From NCBI GenBank assembly GCA_002900995.3, contig CM035315.1, positions 1,473,967 to 1,537,966 on the forward strand: a stretch of DNA of 64,000 nucleotides, given 5' to 3'. Below the pieces are notes generated by a model. The model was given only the letters and a program-made list of their open reading frames with translations, had not been told where the DNA came from and made no database searches. The stretch's first letter is position 1. Each line of letters opens with the position of its first letter. The translations under genes and the position numbers were made by a program. Below are positions 33,044 to 44,073 of the stretch, in pieces. The stretch comes from Ganoderma boninense (lineage: Eukaryota > Basidiomycota > Agaricomycetes > Polyporales > Polyporaceae).

Positions 33044-34267
33044 CTACACCGGGGACCCCGCCTCTGAGTCGTCTATGGAAGAATCGTAGTCGTACGCGAT
33101 GAGCGCGAACCCGCTGACGAGGTTGTCGTCGCTCGGGGTGACCTTCGAACTGACCGTGGCGACATAAATGATGCCTAGCAAGCCGCCAGGCACAGTCGTA
33201 GACCCGTCCGCCGCGATATCGGTGTACATCACGGTGAGCCCGTCGAGCCACGCAGCGTAGTACGGCTTCCCGGAGGTGAAGTCCGCCTGGGGGAACGAGA
33301 ACTTGACCGTGGAGCCGGGCTCGGGTGTGGGGTTGGAAAGGCTGAGGGCGGGAAGAGGTATAATGGGGAGCTGGGGGTAGTTGAGTGGGCATGCCGTGAT
33401 GAAGGGATCTGATTGCCAAAACCGCCCATGAGCGCTTCCATGTCAGGACAAATGGCGGCAAGATGACAAACTCACGAGCAAGCGAGTATGCGCCACTAGC
33501 GGGGAGTGGGATCGTGAATGGCCCATTCCACGGCTGGTGCTTGAGGACGGCCGAGCTGACCCACCCGGCCTGGCTGCTCTCGACGGCAAGGATAGACTAT
33601 ATGCGAGTGTCGGAGTCAGGGTCCGCGAGGAGACAGCGACGAGGACGGATCCACGCACCCCTGCCTCTACCACGTGCATCTTGTCCTGAAGCACGCCTGT
33701 TCCCCCGAGGTATGCAGACGTACCAACTGTCTCGAAGACCCGCGATTGCTTGGCGAATGACGTCGGGTCATCCAATGTATTGCCACTATTGCATGTTCCA
33801 TCCCGTAAGCCAACATATCGCTCGCAGAACTCCTTGCCCCACAGGAGGCCGAGACATGAAGGTTGGGAATGCTTACAAGTCGTAGGTGCAGGCAGGGACG
33901 GCGTTGGACCCGAGTGCCTCGGTAAGGTACTTGACGTGCGTCCTCTCGTGGCTCGCGATTTCGACGAAGCGGCCGTAGACCCAGCTGGGGTATCCGGCGG
34001 CCACAAAGTCGCTCACGGTGAACTTGGCAAGAGCGGCGTTGTAGAACGCATTTTCGAGGTGCTCCAATGTGAGGGCAAACTGGAAGATCTGAACATCTGG
34101 GTCCGTGCGCACGTCAGCGATGTCCTGAGGAAAAACGAGAACCGGAAGCGGAAACGGGGAACATGCGAAGTCAACTTACCGGTCACAGGCGCTTGCCGGG
34201 GGACTGGTCCAGAGGAGACGATGGTGGCGAAGGCTGCGAGGGCGACGATGAAGGTCTTCCAAAGCAT
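33044..34267 (-). CDS. Secreted Rds1/ferritin-like protein, copy A
   Basis: Five exons, 34267..34180, 34096..33877, 33785..33659, 33596..33476 and 33408..33044, give 306 aa. The N-terminus [20 protein letters not shown] is a signal peptide. A ferritin-like helical domain follows, with [38 protein letters not shown] and [20 protein letters not shown]. The Glu-His pairs (EHLEN, EIASHERTH) are the residues expected to lie in the four-helix bundle. The C-terminal half is a beta-rich domain ending in [14 protein letters not shown]. Fungal Rds1-type proteins are linked to stress and stipe or fruiting expression, but their biochemical function is not settled. It is a tandem paralogue of the gene at 36732-37953. 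Confidence 0.87.
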
Positions 34268-34369
34268 GTTGGCAGGGGTTTGCAAGGTGCAAGGAGTGAC
34301 AAGCCCGAGGCAGGAGGAAGAGCTGGTATGGCGAGGGGCGCACAGAACGGGGCAATAGCAGGATCCGCA

Positions 34370-34376
34370 TTTTATA
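34370..34376 (-). promoter_or_regulatory. TATA box of Rds1-like copy A
   Basis: TATAAAA on the minus strand, about 103 bp upstream of the ATG. The same box is kept in copy B. Confidence 0.6.
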
Positions 34377-34769
34377 GCGACACGCCTGAGAAGCATCGGC
34401 GACCCAATACGTACATTTGGACGTTTCATGAACTAAACGTGCTGATGCACGGAAAGCCCCTTTCCTGATCGCCCCCAGCCACCACAGTTCGGGCGGCGGA
34501 TACGCATCGCTGCGCGATTCACGATATTCAGCGGCGAACATGGCGAGAGGGGGGAGCGGAAAGATGTGTAAGGCTGTTATGGAATACACAACAGGAGTTG
34601 CCGGCTGTACTCGTTTCAGCACAGAGAAAACGAGCTCCCAAAGTCAGAGGGGTATTGTGACGCAATCCAAACGGCGACTTCGAGCGGTGCATGTACATGA
34701 CACCACGCAGACGGCGGCGCTGCGGCGAAGAGGCTATTAATATGGCATGCCGGGCTACTCGGTGACCTA

Positions 34770-34938
34770 TCGCAGTGCAAATGCCCAAGTTGAACTCGTT
34801 AACATTGTCGATCCCCGTAGAAGGCCGCAAGGAGACCTTCGTGCAGGTCATTGGACGCATCTCCACACTCTTCCGGCTTCTCGCTAGCGCCACCTCCGTG
34901 CCGATGAAAGAATTGCGGGTGTAGTGCTACGGCTCCTC
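34770..34938 (+). pseudogene. Fragment of the F-box/WD40 gene, third exon
   Basis: These 169 bases are colinear, without gaps, with 27233-27401, the start of the third exon of the F-box/WD40 gene, with about eight mismatches by eye. The copy encodes MPKLNSLTLSIPVEGRKETF and then hits an in-frame stop (GTG GAG changed to GTG TAG) near 34921. It is truncated on both sides and cannot make the parent protein. Confidence 0.9.
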
Positions 34939-36212
34939 AACATCAGGAATCCGTCCGGTACTTATTTGAACTTAATTCTACTGAACGCCTTGATGCGACT
35001 GATGCCTGGCCACTTTAGTGGTCCAGGTCTATCCTGCAGTAATGACAGTCCATGTAAGTAAACGGTGCCATCAAAACGTGCACGGCGCTGTATTGGGTAA
35101 TCTCATGAAAGGACCCTTGGTACTCACGAGACTTGCCCGTTCTGACACGATCGTTTAGTAACCCACTCACCGAGTCCCTGTTAGTTATTGGCCCTATTCA
35201 ACCCTTCTAATTCATCTCCGCAATTTATCCTATGTCATTTAGGTCAGTCACTACTCAGCTCGTCCGTATTCTGGTAGAACAGGAGGACATTGCGCGAGGG
35301 CGGGCTCGCCCGCCCGAAGCGTGATGTGCGTGAACTGGTCTCGTACCCAGACGGTAGGGTACGAGACCAGCGTGAACGCAGATCGAGCATACCCATCAGT
35401 AAAACTTGCACAGCTCTGGATGATCTGAGTAAGTACCGTCTCAGACTTTTCAGATCATGTCCAGACGTTTCAGCTTCAATTGGCGCCCAGAGGTCGCTGA
35501 CCCACGTTCAGAACATCGGGCGCTTTACTCATCGACCAGCGCCACTGCTTTCTCCCTGCTCCCGCTTCGCTCACCCTTCGAGTTTTCATTCTGTTGGCTG
35601 TATACGACTCTCTATCCAATGTATTTATCTGCTGTACCCACTTATACTGACTGGATTGACCACGATCTTTGTTGTGCAACTGCTACAAGGAAGGGCACGG
35701 ATCTCGACCCCGACATGAACAGCGTGACTCCACCAACAAGGATTGCAACACCGAATAACGAGGCCTGTGCAGCTAGTAGGACTGATGGAAGTGACCAGGG
35801 AGTTATATGCCGAGGGATATGGAAGGGTGAGCTGGGCAGCAATCATCAGGTAAGGTACGTTGCAGTGCCCATTCGGCTCCATCCCCTCTCGTCCCCCTCA
35901 TCCTGCACTCTCTCGAGCCTGGCCTCAAGTGTGGCAGATGTAGGACTATATATGCGTTGGAATACCGGCTTATTCAGTGTGCCAAAATAGTTCCCCGCTG
36001 GTCAGCCAGTGCTTGCCATTGTCCCCGCTTTGACGCTGCAGCCTCCGATGCCCCGCGCTCGTCCTCCGCCCTATTTTCCTGAGTTGTACCTCAACATTGC
36101 GCTCATTCAAGCATAGCGTAACTATATACTATGTATTAGATTAATCGAGAGTAAACTACAACAGTTTATTCCACTCCTTGATAGCGAGTCCGAAACCGTT
36201 GTTTCGGAAGAT
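34939..36212. other. Spacer between the duplicated blocks
   Basis: No supported gene. Contains the short perfect hairpin at 35335-35370. ORFs of up to 177 codons occur near 35290-35990 but lack family resemblance and overlap on both strands. Confidence 0.45.
35335..35370. repeat. Perfect 14-bp hairpin
   Basis: ctggtctcgtaccc at 35335-35348 pairs exactly with gggtacgagaccag at 35357-35370 across an 8-base loop. A GC-rich stretch (cgggctcgcccgcccg) lies just upstream. Confidence 0.85.
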
Positions 36213-36731
36213 TGCAGGGGGGAGCAAGAGTGTATAGATGCCCGACCCCGAGTTCGAGTGAGGAGAGTCGCCTCCGCGTGGGCAGCCGCTGGGCATCCCG
36301 GAGCGCCGATGGTCATGCTGATGACATGGGCGCTTGCATTGCCTGATTGGGATGGACCCCTGTCAATCGCGCGCCTTCTTTCCCCCAGACCCAGGCCCCC
36401 GAATCTTGCAATGCCGGAGACATCGGAGAACATCTTCAATTCTGGTTGTACTGTACCATACTCGAAATCGTGTATCCTGCCAGTGTCCTCAACACAGCGA
36501 TATCATGGAGTACATAGTCCCCAGTATACTATAGTACTACTCCACCGTTCAGTTATGGTTCATTCGATCGGAAAAGACATATTCACAGTATTAGTACGCT
36601 AGAATGATCGCTATCCGTACCACAGTCGTCAGATTTTTGTCCGTCAGTCGGCCGCAAGGTAGACTACGACACCGCAATCGTTTGTCCGGTGGCAACCCTT
36701 GCGACTACGCGCATCCCCGTCCCCGCACCTT

Positions 36732-37953
36732 CTACACTGGGGACCCTGCCTCCGAATCGTCTGTGGAGGAATCGTAGTCGTACGCGATGAGCGCGAACCC
36801 GCTGACGAGGTTGCTGTCACTCGGCGTCTCCTGCGAACTGACCGTGGCGACGTAAACGATGCCGAGCAAGCCACCGGGCACCGTCGTAGACCCGTTCGCC
36901 GCGATATCGGTGTACGTCACGGTGAGCCCGTCGAGCCACGCAGCGTAGTACGGCGTCCCGGAGGTGAAATTCGCCTGAGGGAACGAGAAGTTGACCGTCG
37001 AGCCGGGCTCGGGTGTGGGGTTGGAAATGGTGAGGGCGGGGAGAGGGATAATGGGGAGCTGGGGGTAGGTGGCTGGGCATGCCGTGATGAAGGGATCTGA
37101 TTGGCAAAACCGCCCGTGAGCACTTCCATGTCAGGACAATGGCGGCGAGATGACAAACTCACGAGCAAGCGAGTATGCGCCACTAGCGGGGAGTGGAATC
37201 GTGAATGGCCCATCCCACGGCTGTTGCTTGAGGACGGCCGAGCTGACCCACCCGGCATGGCTCCTCTCGACAGCGAGGATAGACTATACGTGAAGTGTCG
37301 GAGTCAGGATCCGTGACGTAGTGACGATGAAGACGGATCCACGCACCCCTGCCTCTGCCACATACATCTTGTCCTGGAGCACGCCTGCCCCCCCGAGGTA
37401 TGCAGACGTACCAACTGTCTCGAAGACTCGCGATTGGTTGGCGAATGACGTCGGGTCATCCAATGTATTGCCACTATTGCATGTTCCATCCCGTAAGTCA
37501 ACACATACACATCCCTCGCAGAACTCCTCGCCGAGACGTGAAGGGTGGGAATGCTTACAAGTCGTAGGTGCAGGCAGGGACGGCGTTGGATCCGAGGGCC
37601 TCGGTAAGGTACTTGACGTGCGTCGTCTCGTGGCCCGCGATTTCGACGAAGCGGCCGTAGACCCAGCTGGGGTATCCGGCGGCCACGAAGTCGCTCACGG
37701 TGAACTTGGCAAGAGCGGCGTTGTAAAACGCGTTTTCGAGGTGCTCCAATGTGAGGGCAAACTGTAAGATCTGAACATCTGGGTCCATGCGCACGTCAGC
37801 GATGTCCTCCTGGGGTAAAACAAGAACCGGAAGCGGAAAACGGGGAACATGCGAAGTCAACTTACCAGTCACGGGAGCTTGCCGGGGGACTGGTCCAGAG
37901 GAGACGATGGTGGCGAAGGCTGCGAGGGCGACGATGAAGATCTTTCGAAACAT
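36732..37953 (-). CDS. Secreted Rds1/ferritin-like protein, copy B
   Basis: Five exons with the same lengths as copy A: 37953..37866, 37778..37559, 37473..37347, 37283..37163 and 37096..36732; 306 aa. Signal peptide [20 protein letters not shown], then the same ferritin-like core ([36 protein letters not shown]) and the same C-terminal beta-rich domain. Differences from copy A are scattered substitutions, for example [11 protein letters not shown] against VSSKVTPSDDN. Both copies keep intact frames and all splice sites, so both are probably expressed. Intron 1 is also open in frame in this copy, so an unspliced form would still be translatable. Confidence 0.87.
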
Positions 37954-38038
37954 GTTGGCAGGGGTTTGCAAGGAGTGACAAGCCCGAGGCAGGAGGAAGA
38001 GCTGGTGCGCACAGACCGAGGTATCAGCAGGATCCGCA

Positions 38039-38045
38039 TTTTATA
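38039..38045 (-). promoter_or_regulatory. TATA box of Rds1-like copy B
   Basis: TATAAAA on the minus strand, about 86 bp upstream of the ATG, in the position equivalent to copy A. Confidence 0.6.
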
Positions 38046-38428
38046 ACGACGCGCCTGAGAAGCATCGGCGGCCGAATACGTACATTTGGACCTTTCATAA
38101 ACTAAACGTGCTGATGCACAGAAAGTCCCTTTCCCGATCGCACCACAGTTCGGGCGGTGGATACGCATCGCCGCGCGAATCAGGATGTTCAGCGGCGAAC
38201 ATGGCGAGAGGACAAACGGAAAGATGTGTAAGGTGGTTATGAAATACACGACAGGAGTTGCCGACTGTACTTACTCGTTTCAGCAGAGAAAACGAGCTCC
38301 CAAAGCCAGAGGGGTATTGTGACGCAATCCAATCCAAACGGCGACAACGAGTGGTGCATGTACATGACACCACACAGACAACGGCGCTGCGGCGGAGAGG
38401 CTATTAATATGGCATGTCGGGCTACTCG

Positions 38429-38969
38429 TGGGCATGTCGGGCAACTCGGGGAGCCTAGCGTGAAAGGGTGGATCTCTATCGCAGTGTGGTTAGAATCATG
38501 TCATAAGCGAGTCATATGGAAGCCAAGCCATTCATACCTGAAAATGCAAACGGATAGTGGAGACTCTATAGGAAAACCCTTTGACCTGCATCCTTCGAAG
38601 TTTAAGCACAATCTGAGCGACATGGGGACATCGGCAAAGGATCCGACGATGGAATTCATATTAAGTTAAGATGGCTTACATCCTCCAATACGCAAAGCTC
38701 TGCGAAACCCCTTCCCAGCATCCTCTTGGATATCATTTTTGGGTGCCGCCCTAATCCACCACATCCATTCTGATATCGATATCGTCGTTGGAATACGACG
38801 GCCGTTCATCGAAGAATTGCGCTCGACACGGACCGAACACGTTCGCTGTCGCCGGATGACACGAACAACTGACGGCGTTTGTGACCTCGTGGTATGAGAA
38901 GGTGGCATGGATAAGGGCATGGCATTGGCGTTTCGATGGATGGACGCGTCGCATGGAACCTTGGTGCCG
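38429..38969. other. Spacer right of block B
   Basis: No supported gene. Includes the 3' flank of LSm8. A short stretch, tatcgcagtg near 38477, matches the junction at which the F-box fragment is found in block A. Confidence 0.45.
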
Positions 38970-39531
38970 CTAGTATCGTATGGGTGGTAGCGGCTCTGCG
39001 CGTATAGTCGACAAGTCAACGGCCTTGTCGGTGGCTTCATCCAGCTCTCCAATGAGCACTCTGCGTTTTGTTTCAGCATAAGCTCGAGGTCGGGCAGGGC
39101 GGGCGGAGGAAACTGGGGGTATGCGTAAGAAACAGAACTCACATTTGATCTCCCTTCACCAGGTACAGTCCTAACGGTATTTCCTCCACGCCCTCCTCCA
39201 TACTGTACACGCGCTCCTTGCTTTCCGACAACACGACATTGGACTTTTGATCGAACCCCGCCATCACACCCTACAAAGGCGTTTGTTCAGCAGCAGCGGT
39301 GGTGGTAAGGGGCCCAGTGAATGTCAGATCGTAATCGCAAAAACGATAAAATTGTGTTTTCAGCGTGCATATACAACAGAAAAGGGAGCATGAAACGCAC
39401 CACAATCGCTCTGCCATCCTGTAGGATGAGGAGGACTCTGTCTGTGGCGGAAGACCCGAATGAGGACACACAGCTCAGACTTAGGGGTTTTGAGGTGACT
39501 CACGGTCGACATAACCCTGAAGGCCAGCCAT
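38970..39531 (-). CDS. LSM8: U6 snRNA-associated Sm-like protein LSm8
   Basis: Four exons, 39531..39504, 39441..39401, 39270..39143 and 39060..38970, give exactly 95 aa, the normal length of LSm8. The protein starts MAGLQGYVD, continues RVLLILQDGRAIVVGVMAGF (Sm1), DQKSNVVLSESKERVYS, GVEEIPLGLYLVKGDQIVLI (Sm2) and GELDEATDKAVDLSTIRAEP, ending PLPPIRY. Family role: LSm8 defines the nuclear LSm2-8 ring that binds the 3' end of U6 snRNA in splicing, as opposed to the cytoplasmic LSm1-7 ring. The GVEEI.LGLY block is the LSm8 signature. Confidence 0.93.
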
Positions 39532-40062
39532 GGTCAGCTGGAAGCGTCGACGGCGGGGACGCAGTGGAGGTCGGCGAAGAGGTCGTGCGCCCCAAGCTGC
39601 CGCGCGTGCATCTCTCGGCGCGAGACTGACAAAGGTGTCTGGGGGCGCTATTTACCCTTTCAGGAGATACTTTCGGGGTCTTGAAGAAGGAATGGTGCAC
39701 GTGATGAGACGCGTCAAGCCGAACCGCGGCCCGGGGGATGTTGCCATCGCGCATACACCTTGCCTGCAGTGAGCCTCCTCCTGACCTCCACCGTTCACGA
39801 TGAGCATCGCGGCAGTCAGCACCCGCTGCCATGCCGTGCCTTCTCCGTCAGATAAACACCACATCTCCGGGCCGCATCGAGCTCTAGGGTTGGGTGAGAT
39901 GTTCCCGACACCGCCCTCGTGATCCTTGTTCGTGATCCTCGTAGGCGAACATAAGAAGTCGGGGAGGGGAATTTGGGCAGTCTCGTCGCGCGGCAGTACA
40001 CTGTACGTCTCTCGCTTGCACTACAGTATTTTGTTTTCGCCAGGGTTCTATCTACACTAGAA
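39532..40062. other. Divergent promoter region, LSm8 and GH28 genes
   Basis: The two flanking genes diverge from here. No gene seen. ORFs on both strands lack coding character. Confidence 0.5.
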
Positions 40063-41942
40063 ATGTACACCAAATTCTTCGGAATCCTTGCTCTCGGCGC
40101 AGCACTCGCTTTGGCACGCGGCAACTCTCTGCGACCTCAGAAGACCTGCAGCGTTCCTGCGATCGGCGGTGGAGAAGATGACGGACCTGCCATCCTGGCC
40201 GCATTCAAGGAGTGTGCAAGGGATGCCAAGATTGTCCTCGACAAGTACTACGTCGTCGATACCTTACTCTTGACCAAGGACTTGGACAACGTTGAGATTG
40301 AACTTAGGGGAACGGGTGAGTAGCGTCGGCTTTGTGTGCCTTTTGTCCAACACGTTAATGCGTTTGCTCAGTCCAGTATACGCCCGACATCGCCAAGTGG
40401 TCTCCACAAAGCCTGTATCTTACCTACCAAAACGCGTGAGCATCTCCTGCCACCATTCTTCTATCTCGCGTTCTGAATCGGTCGTAGAACAACTTTCTGG
40501 TTTCTCTCTGGAAGCAACATACACCTGTTCGGCGGGGGAACGCTTGACGGAAATGGTCAGGTTTGGTGGGACACCCTCAACAACACTCATGTGATTTGAA
40601 GCCCTTTCCCACTGCCATGCGCTTCACACACCGTCTGACGTCCTCGTAAAAATAGGATTCCGGCACCGCGGGAGGGTCATCAACCACCTTCGCGAGGCCC
40701 ATCCCGCTGACCGTTGGAAACGCGACGAATGTTGTTGTGGAGAACATCAGGCAGATTGGCTCTCCGTTCTGGGTGAAGCGGCTCTGCCATAGTTCCATTT
40801 CGACGTCTGAAAAGCTGACGATACATTCATAGAACAACGTAAACAGATCCTTCTACGACGTATAATTTTGCTTACATTGACGTATATATCTAGTTCGTGT
40901 ACCAGAGCACGAATGTGACCTACAGGAACATCAAGTAAGTGTTCCCTCTGAGTGCTCTGGTCTCCATGTGCTGACAGCCACCCTCCAGCATCCGTTCAGT
41001 TTCCTATTCGAGCAGCCCCACCGCGAACTCAGATGGATGGGACGTCTATCGCTCCTCCTTTGTAACGATCCGGGATTCTGTGGTTGTAAATGACGATGAT
41101 TGTGTCTGTACGTGCACCTTCGAATTTGTTCTCTCCTCTTGTCTCGCCCAGTCTCATGGTAGTTCGTGCGGCCGGATAGCCTTCAAACCGAACAGCACGA
41201 ATATCATTGTCGCGAACATGTGGTGCAACGGCTCCCACGGTGTCTCTGTCGGCAGTCTGGGCCAGTATGCCGGGGAGACAGACATCGTCGCAAACGTCTC
41301 CGTCACGAATATCACCATGCTGAATGCGCAGAACGGTGCAAGGATCAAGGTTTTCGGCGGGAACCCTTCCTCCAGTACGTGTTGTTGGCAATCGACTGTG
41401 ACGTGCACAGCTAGCACTATAGGTGGAGGTGATGGATTCGTGAAGAACATCACTTTTCAGGACTTCTTCGGTACGCTTCGTGGCTCCTAAAATGCCGGGT
41501 TGTCGTTCTGACGGCGCACGCAGTTTCCAATGTCGACAACCCAATCCTCATTGATCAGTGCTACTCCACCGCGGCGGATATATGTGCCCAGTTCCCAAGC
41601 AAAGTCACGATTTCAGACGTCCATTGTGCGTTGCTTTGCCTCGAGGTCCGCAAAACGTATCGGTCTGATCGTTTCAAACAGACATCAACGTCACAGGGAC
41701 ATCTTCGGGTAGAGAAGGGAGCGTTGTGGTCGACATTGAATGTTCTGACACTTGCGAGGACATCACTGCGAGGGGCACGAACCTCACATCCAGGGACGGA
41801 ACTGCGACGTACGTTTGCAAGAACATTGCAAGCACGTTTGAGGTATGCTCCTCCTCCTCTCACCCCCTTTCCCGCGAGACGTGACTTTCTGCTGATTGCC
41901 TACCTCTCATAGCTTGATTTTACTTGTACTACGCCAGCGTGA
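40063..41942 (+). CDS. GH28 polygalacturonase-type pectinase, secreted
   Basis: Twelve exons: 40063..40315, 40372..40435, 40488..40590, 40656..40772, 40833..40838 (six bases), 40894..40934, 40989..41107, 41180..41374, 41423..41470, 41524..41625, 41682..41842 and 41913..41942; 412 aa. Signal peptide MYTKFFGILALGAALALA. The beta-helix shows the family landmarks in order: HLFGGGTLDGNGQVWWD, NSDGWDVYRSS, NDDDCVSFKPNS, GSHGVSVGSLGQY and ARIKVFGG. The catalytic Asp residues, His and the Arg-Lys pair are present. The usual NGDDC is NDDDC here (Gly to Asp next to the active-site pair). The overall form fits exo-acting GH28 enzymes that cleave pectin outside the cell. All phases match and no frame break is needed. 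Confidence 0.9.
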
Positions 41943-42096
41943 TGGGCCATACGTTCGGCCGTCTTGGCTTGCCGTGGCCAATGTATATCATCAATCACAC
42001 GGCTCGGCCGCGTCTCAAGACAGACAAAGGATACTCATACAAGGGCTATTGTACAGAGACAGCAGAGCTCACTCCAGAGCTTCGCTTTGCGCAGAT

Positions 42097-42458
42097 TCAG
42101 TCTGTCTTGATCTTCTCCTTCTGGACCTATGTTGCGAAGCGATAACTTAGCCATGTGGAGCAGAGACCAGGCGTTTGCGGCTCACCTTTTCGGTGCCCAT
42201 GCTCTTGGCAGGTGCACCTCCGGCAGCTTGGGAACCCTCAGTCCAGTCATTCTTGAAGTATTCTGCGTTCATAGCGATGCGAAAGCGTCAGAGGATGGCC
42301 GTTGAACTTGGATCTGAATACGCACCTGCCCTCTGCTCCCTGTCTGGCACGGACTTCGGCTTGTCGCCGCGAATGGAGCATACACCCATGGGTTCCTGGT
42401 CGATGCAGGGTGGCGACTGGGTGCCGAAGGAGAATCTGTCTTTGCGAGTAGAAGACAT
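42097..42458 (-). CDS. Small conserved-looking protein, 79 aa, unknown function
   Basis: Three exons, 42458..42326, 42262..42186 and 42126..42097, give 79 aa. The protein starts MSSTRKDRFSFGTQSPPCID and contains SIRGDKPKSVPDREQR, EYFKNDWTEGSQAAGG and the end VQKEKIKTD. It is polar and has no signal peptide or membrane helix. If the last intron is not spliced, an alternative end (VSRKRLVSAPHG) gives 82 aa; I prefer the spliced form because of the GTGAGC donor and TAG acceptor 59 nt apart. I do not recognise a named family. It lies between the stop of the GH28 gene and the start of the reductase gene, on the opposite strand to both. Confidence 0.65.
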
Positions 42459-42679
42459 GATGATGGTATGATACAAAACAGTGGAAGAAGCCCGCTAGAG
42501 TGTGCCGGTGTTCTCGATTCTGCCTCCTGTCTCGACATTGGATGATGTCATAATTGCGGCCCGGAATGGGCCGCTGCTTTCTCACGTCCCATGCCGGAGT
42601 TAGTGCGATCTTGGGTCTTTCAATTACACACACCGACTTCGTTTACTAACTCTCCTTCCGCCTCTTTATCTTGGTCAGG

Positions 42680-44073
42680 ATGAAACACGTTATTGTTACA
42701 GGTAGGACCTATGAGAAAGGAGCAACCTCAAAGTGGAAAGACAAGCTGTCTAAAATGACGACTAATAATCTGGTTTGCCATGACAGGCGCATCCGGCGTC
42801 CTGGGATCCGCTGTCTATGCTGCGTTCAAGTCCACGGGCAATATCACATTGGGGCTGGCAAACTCACGGTCTACGGACGAGCTGACCAAACTTGACCTCC
42901 TCGATGCTGAAGCAACCGAACGCGTTTTCACGGAATTCAAGCCGGACTGTATGCACACTTCCCGATCTTCCGACTAGCCTGCTTGGGTTGCTCAGGTTCC
43001 ACGGTTTGCAGGGGTCATTCATTGTGCCGCTGAGCGGCGTCCCGACGTAGCGGAGAAGGTAAGGTAGTAGTTCACTGTGGCGATCCTGCAAAACCTGACT
43101 GAGATACTCAGGACCCAGAAGCCGCACGGAAGGTTGGTAACTGATCACAGGCCAGCTGCCCCGTGTCTCGCTCAGCACCCTCGACTTTAGATCAACGTGT
43201 CGGTTCCTGACGCCCTCGCAAAGCTTTCGAAGAAGCTGAAGTTCAAGCTCGTGTACATTTCCACCGGTCTGTAGTTCCTGTTCAGGTGTCAGGTAGCACG
43301 ATCACTGATCTAGCTTCTCTCCGTTCAGATTACGTCTTCGATGGGACGTCTCCACCATACGCACCGTCAGCAACCACAAATCCCCTCAATCTGTATGGGA
43401 CCACAAAAAGAGACGGCGAGACAGCTGTTCTCGGTGTCTCCGGCTCTGAATCGATCGTCCTCCGCGTACCAGTCTTGTATACCATCCTTCCCCTCTGCGC
43501 TTGGTTGCATGCTGATAGAGCAAAATAGATACGGACCCACGCCTGATAACAAAGGACAGCGCCGTCAACATTCTGCTCGACGTTGTAGCCGACCAGAGCG
43601 GGAAGCAGTATACCATGGACCACTTTGCGACACGCTTCCCCACCAACGTTGTCGATATCGCCGACTTCCTGGTCCGCCTCACGAGTACGCCGTTTCCATT
43701 TGCAAGTGCTCTTATCTGACGTATTGGACTGGAATTACAGCTTTGCCACCCTCGCGCGTCATCCCGCCCATCCTGCATTACAGCGCTGCGGAGCCGTTCA
43801 CGAAGTACGAAATGTGCTTGATCTTCGCCAAAATCCTCGGCGTGCCCCACGGGCACATTATCGCGGACGCAGAGCCCCCTAAGGTTTGTTCATTTGAATG
43901 CAACTGTCCACACTCGAGCGTGCTGAGGATGTCGTACACAGGGCGGCACTCCTCGACCAGCGAACACGCAACTGTACGTACGCGAGACGGAAGACCTCAT
44001 GGAGGGCTTCGGCAGCCTTGGATGGAACCCGTTCGAGGAGTGGTGGACAGAGTATTTGACGAAGACGCAATGA
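42680..44073 (+). CDS. RmlD/MAT2B-like NAD(P)-binding reductase, one frame break
   Basis: Nine exons: 42680..42701, 42787..42948, 43012..43058, 43112..43132, 43191..43266, 43329..43476, 43529..43684, 43741..43883 and 43942..44073; about 301 aa. Extended SDR landmarks: GASGVLGSAVYAAF (dinucleotide binding), WVIHCAAERRPDVAEKD, LVYISTDYVFDGTSPP, YGTTKRDGE with the YxxxK pair, RVPVLYG and the end FEEWWTEYLTKTQ. The STDYVFDG block is typical of dTDP-4-dehydrorhamnose reductases and of the beta subunit of methionine adenosyltransferase (MAT2B). A regulatory or sugar-nucleotide role cannot be separated here. The frame shifts by one base in the AAAGG run at 43551-43555. Removing one A restores DNKDSAVNILLDVV and makes all exon phases agree. 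Confidence 0.82.

Larger units (their letters stand above)
32189..34761. repeat. Segmental duplication, block A
   Basis: This block and block B (36213-38428) share sequence throughout, in the same orientation. It starts with tgcaggggg followed by an agcaagag core, 15 bp upstream of the Vps16 ATG, continues through the whole Rds1-like gene and ends in ggctactcg. Block A is longer, mostly because of extra sequence between about 32340 and 32720. The boundaries are estimated by eye. Confidence 0.8.
36213..38428. repeat. Segmental duplication, block B
   Basis: Second copy of block A, same orientation. It carries a complete Rds1-like gene, its promoter with the TATA box, and on its left side a copy of the DNA just upstream of Vps16, but no Vps16 coding sequence. 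Confidence 0.8.
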
